Assembly: GCF_002443255.2 (NCBI RefSeq)
Contig: NW_019211454.1
Coordinates: forward strand, 9,384,248 to 9,448,247
Direction: 5' to 3'
Source of the DNA: Varroa destructor
Lineage: Eukaryota; Arthropoda; Arachnida; Mesostigmata; Varroidae
Length of the DNA: 64,000 bases
Every line of letters starts with the position of its first letter. Within the stretch, counting starts at the first letter, position 1. Below the pieces are notes generated by a model that had not been told where the DNA came from, made no database searches, and worked only from the letters and a program-made list of their open reading frames with translations. Below, piece by piece: positions 62,075 to 64,000 of this stretch. The position numbers and the translations under genes were made by a program.

Positions 62075-62150
62075 TGGGTCGCGGAGGAAATTCAAACCTC
62101 CAGTAGGAGTTCCTACGAACGTGCGTACTAAACCTGTCGATCATTTAGTT
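62075..62150 (-). mobile_element. tRNA-like element or SINE head on the minus strand
   Basis: On the minus strand it reads like a tRNA: a D-arm-like AGGTTTAGTACGCACGTTCG, an anticodon-arm-like GTTCGTAGGAAC, and a T-arm GGAGG...CCTCC (62083-62101) enclosing TTTGAATTT in place of the normal seven-base TTCRANY loop. It then runs into GCGACC. The oversized T loop argues against a working tRNA and for a tRNA pseudogene or SINE head. Confidence 0.4.
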
Positions 62151-63856
62151 GAATAGCATACAAAGAAGAACCTGCATACTTGCCGCTTGGATCGGATGAA
62201 GATATTCGTGGACCATGCCATGCTTAATGGGCTCATGTATTTTCTCGCGTACCCTATATACTCCTGGATGCGTTGTGTTCAACTCAATGATAAAGAACTA
62301 CATATACTGGGCGGAGTCGCGCCTGGTTCGTTCAGGATTTGAAATTCCGTAAAACCGCTAGATAAAGTACAACGTAAGATCCTATGCTATATAGACCAAT
62401 ACGACAAACTGACGTATTAGTAAAATGAAGCGAGCGCACGCTTACGCCGACGACAGGAAAGCTGGTCGGTGATAATTAAGCGTTGACACGAACGATTCCG
62501 CCTGCAAATTGCTTACGGGATTGAAACGTATAGATACCACATGGACTATGGCACCATTGTTTCTACTGTGCTTTAAATTGCGAGCAGAACATTTTTCGAT
62601 GCAGCTGTGTTAATTAATAGAGGATTTTAGAACAATATATAATAATTATATATAAATAAATGAGCAACAGTCAACAATCAAAATTGTCCTGTCCGCTGTA
62701 AGGTAGATAAAAATGAATGAAGCAGGGTCCTTCGTGGCCACTCGCAGGCCTCGTTCGTAAATGTCCGACGAGTATCAATTCTTAACCAAATTGTAAATGC
62801 TAAGATACTGTAAATAAATATTGTGCATAAACGCAGCTTGATGTGTTCTACAATGACTAAGTAAAACAAACGTTTGTTAAAAAAGCCAGGAGTAAGTCCC
62901 ACCGTCAGCATATGCTATAAGAGAGATGTAATTAAATAAATACTCAACATGAACTGCTATTATAAGAATTACATAATTGTAGATGCTAACCTGTGGCTTA
63001 TGTCTCCTTTTTGTGTCGTTCTAGGAACATCTACTAATAATAGTTGTTTTATGTCCTTAGGACAACTTTAATAAAGGCAGACGTACACAGCTTTAGTGGA
63101 TTAATATTATATGTGCATCAATTTTACAAATTTCAAAATATTCGTACTTGAATCTAATTTAGCGAAACACTGTATAAATTTTGATATCGTTAAAATCAAG
63201 TAGAAGGTGTATTTAAACGAGATAGTGGACATTTTGTTTGCTCGCATAAGGTTACTCATATATATGGCCGCAATCCAATGTTTTCCACAACTCCAATATT
63301 GCCGGCGCTGCAACCTAGCTATATATATATGTATGCATGTATATATGTATCAGAGTTTTGAGTATTGCAAGGAAATGTACCGTAAAGAATATAATTCAAT
63401 AATAATCTATCCACATACGAAAAGAAGATTGTGTTATCCTGTTATTCGAAAAGCGGAGTTAACATACAGGCGTGGGAAGTGGGCACCGCGAGTGGCCCAG
63501 ATGTTTCATTGGAACTAGTCGTGTTTTATTGACATTCTATGCGATCATGCTTAGATACAGAACCAGGTACAGGCAAAGCGGAAGAGGTAAGTAGTTAAAA
63601 ACTAGGATATATTTATTTGTTTCCTTTTTATTGACTTCACGAGTTGATATATAAGAGATTATTTAATCTTTTGGTATTTGCAGTACACTATATGTATTTA
63701 ATTCAGATTTAGGGTGTAGGCAGAAGGCTTACGTTTCGAAATGCTAGAAAATAAACTTCATATTTTTGGAACCGAGGAGATCGTACTAATAACGAAAATG
63801 CCCGTTACACATTGAGAATTTTTTTTACCTCTTTACTAAGTGGTACTCTGTTGCAG

Positions 63857-63995
63857 GGATCGTCTGCTCGTGGGATATGTCCGTCGAAATAGCTTTAGTG
63901 ATTATATCAAGACTTACTCTTCGGACTGCATGTCAATTAACTTAGATATTATTGAGATCAGGAGGTATTCGCGTAGCGGAGTCCTGGAATCACAG
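63857..63995 (+). CDS. possible internal exon of an unrecognised gene running off the window
   Basis: The segment is bordered by CTGTTGCAG|G and CACAG|GTGAG, both close to splice consensus. Only one frame is open throughout: one leading base, then 46 codons starting DRLLVGYVRRNSFSDYIKTY and ending SRSGVLESQ. I do not recognise the protein. A donor-like GAAGAG|GTAAGT near 63588 could end a preceding exon, but its ATG-initiated frame (ATG near 63547) does not join in phase. Forty-six open codons can occur by chance. Confidence 0.3.
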
Positions 63996-64000
63996 GTGAG

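Larger units (their letters stand above)
60603..63856. other. nocturnin 3' flank, no confirmed gene
   Basis: It holds the tandem hairpins at 60.9 kb, a poly-A signal at 61231, a palindrome at 61881 and a minus-strand tRNA-like element at 62.1 kb. The remaining open frames look random. Confidence 0.5.

Overview
The window is nuclear DNA of a multicellular animal, most likely an arthropod. It is AT-rich, gene-poor and full of simple repeats. Two conserved eukaryotic genes, both on the + strand, are split by spliceosomal introns of 0.1 to 6 kb with GT-AG (once GC-AG) borders. There is no bacterial operon structure, CRISPR array or obvious plasmid or phage content. A mite or tick would fit, but nothing in the sequence proves the species, so this is a weak guess.

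Gene 1 (7127-19123) encodes a Vps37A-type ESCRT-I subunit. Six coding exons join in frame to a 337-residue protein with an N-terminal UEV-like domain, a Ser/Gly-rich linker and a C-terminal Mod(r) domain. Gene 2 (54815-60602) encodes nocturnin (curled in flies). Six coding exons join in frame to 458 residues carrying the full endonuclease/exonuclease/phosphatase (EEP) catalytic set. The two genes have unrelated jobs (endosomal sorting; NADP(H) and redox metabolism) and lie 36 kb apart.

Layout: 1-7126 is upstream sequence with two tRNA-derived repeat candidates and a GC-richer stretch (about 3.6-6.3 kb). 7127-19123 is Vps37A. 19124 to about 20120 is its probable 3' UTR. 20121-54814 is a long intergenic or unrecognised tract with minisatellites, palindromes, SINE-like pieces, a decayed-looking minus-strand coding region (30242-31047) and a few uncertain exon-like stretches. 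54815-60602 is nocturnin. 60603-64000 is downstream sequence, ending with a possible first-seen exon of a further gene at 63857-63995.

I found no convincing undescribed system. The best leads are the staggered-frame relic at 30.2-31.0 kb, the tRNA-derived repeat family, the GC-AG last intron of nocturnin with its internal palindromic repeat, and the two possible nocturnin starts.
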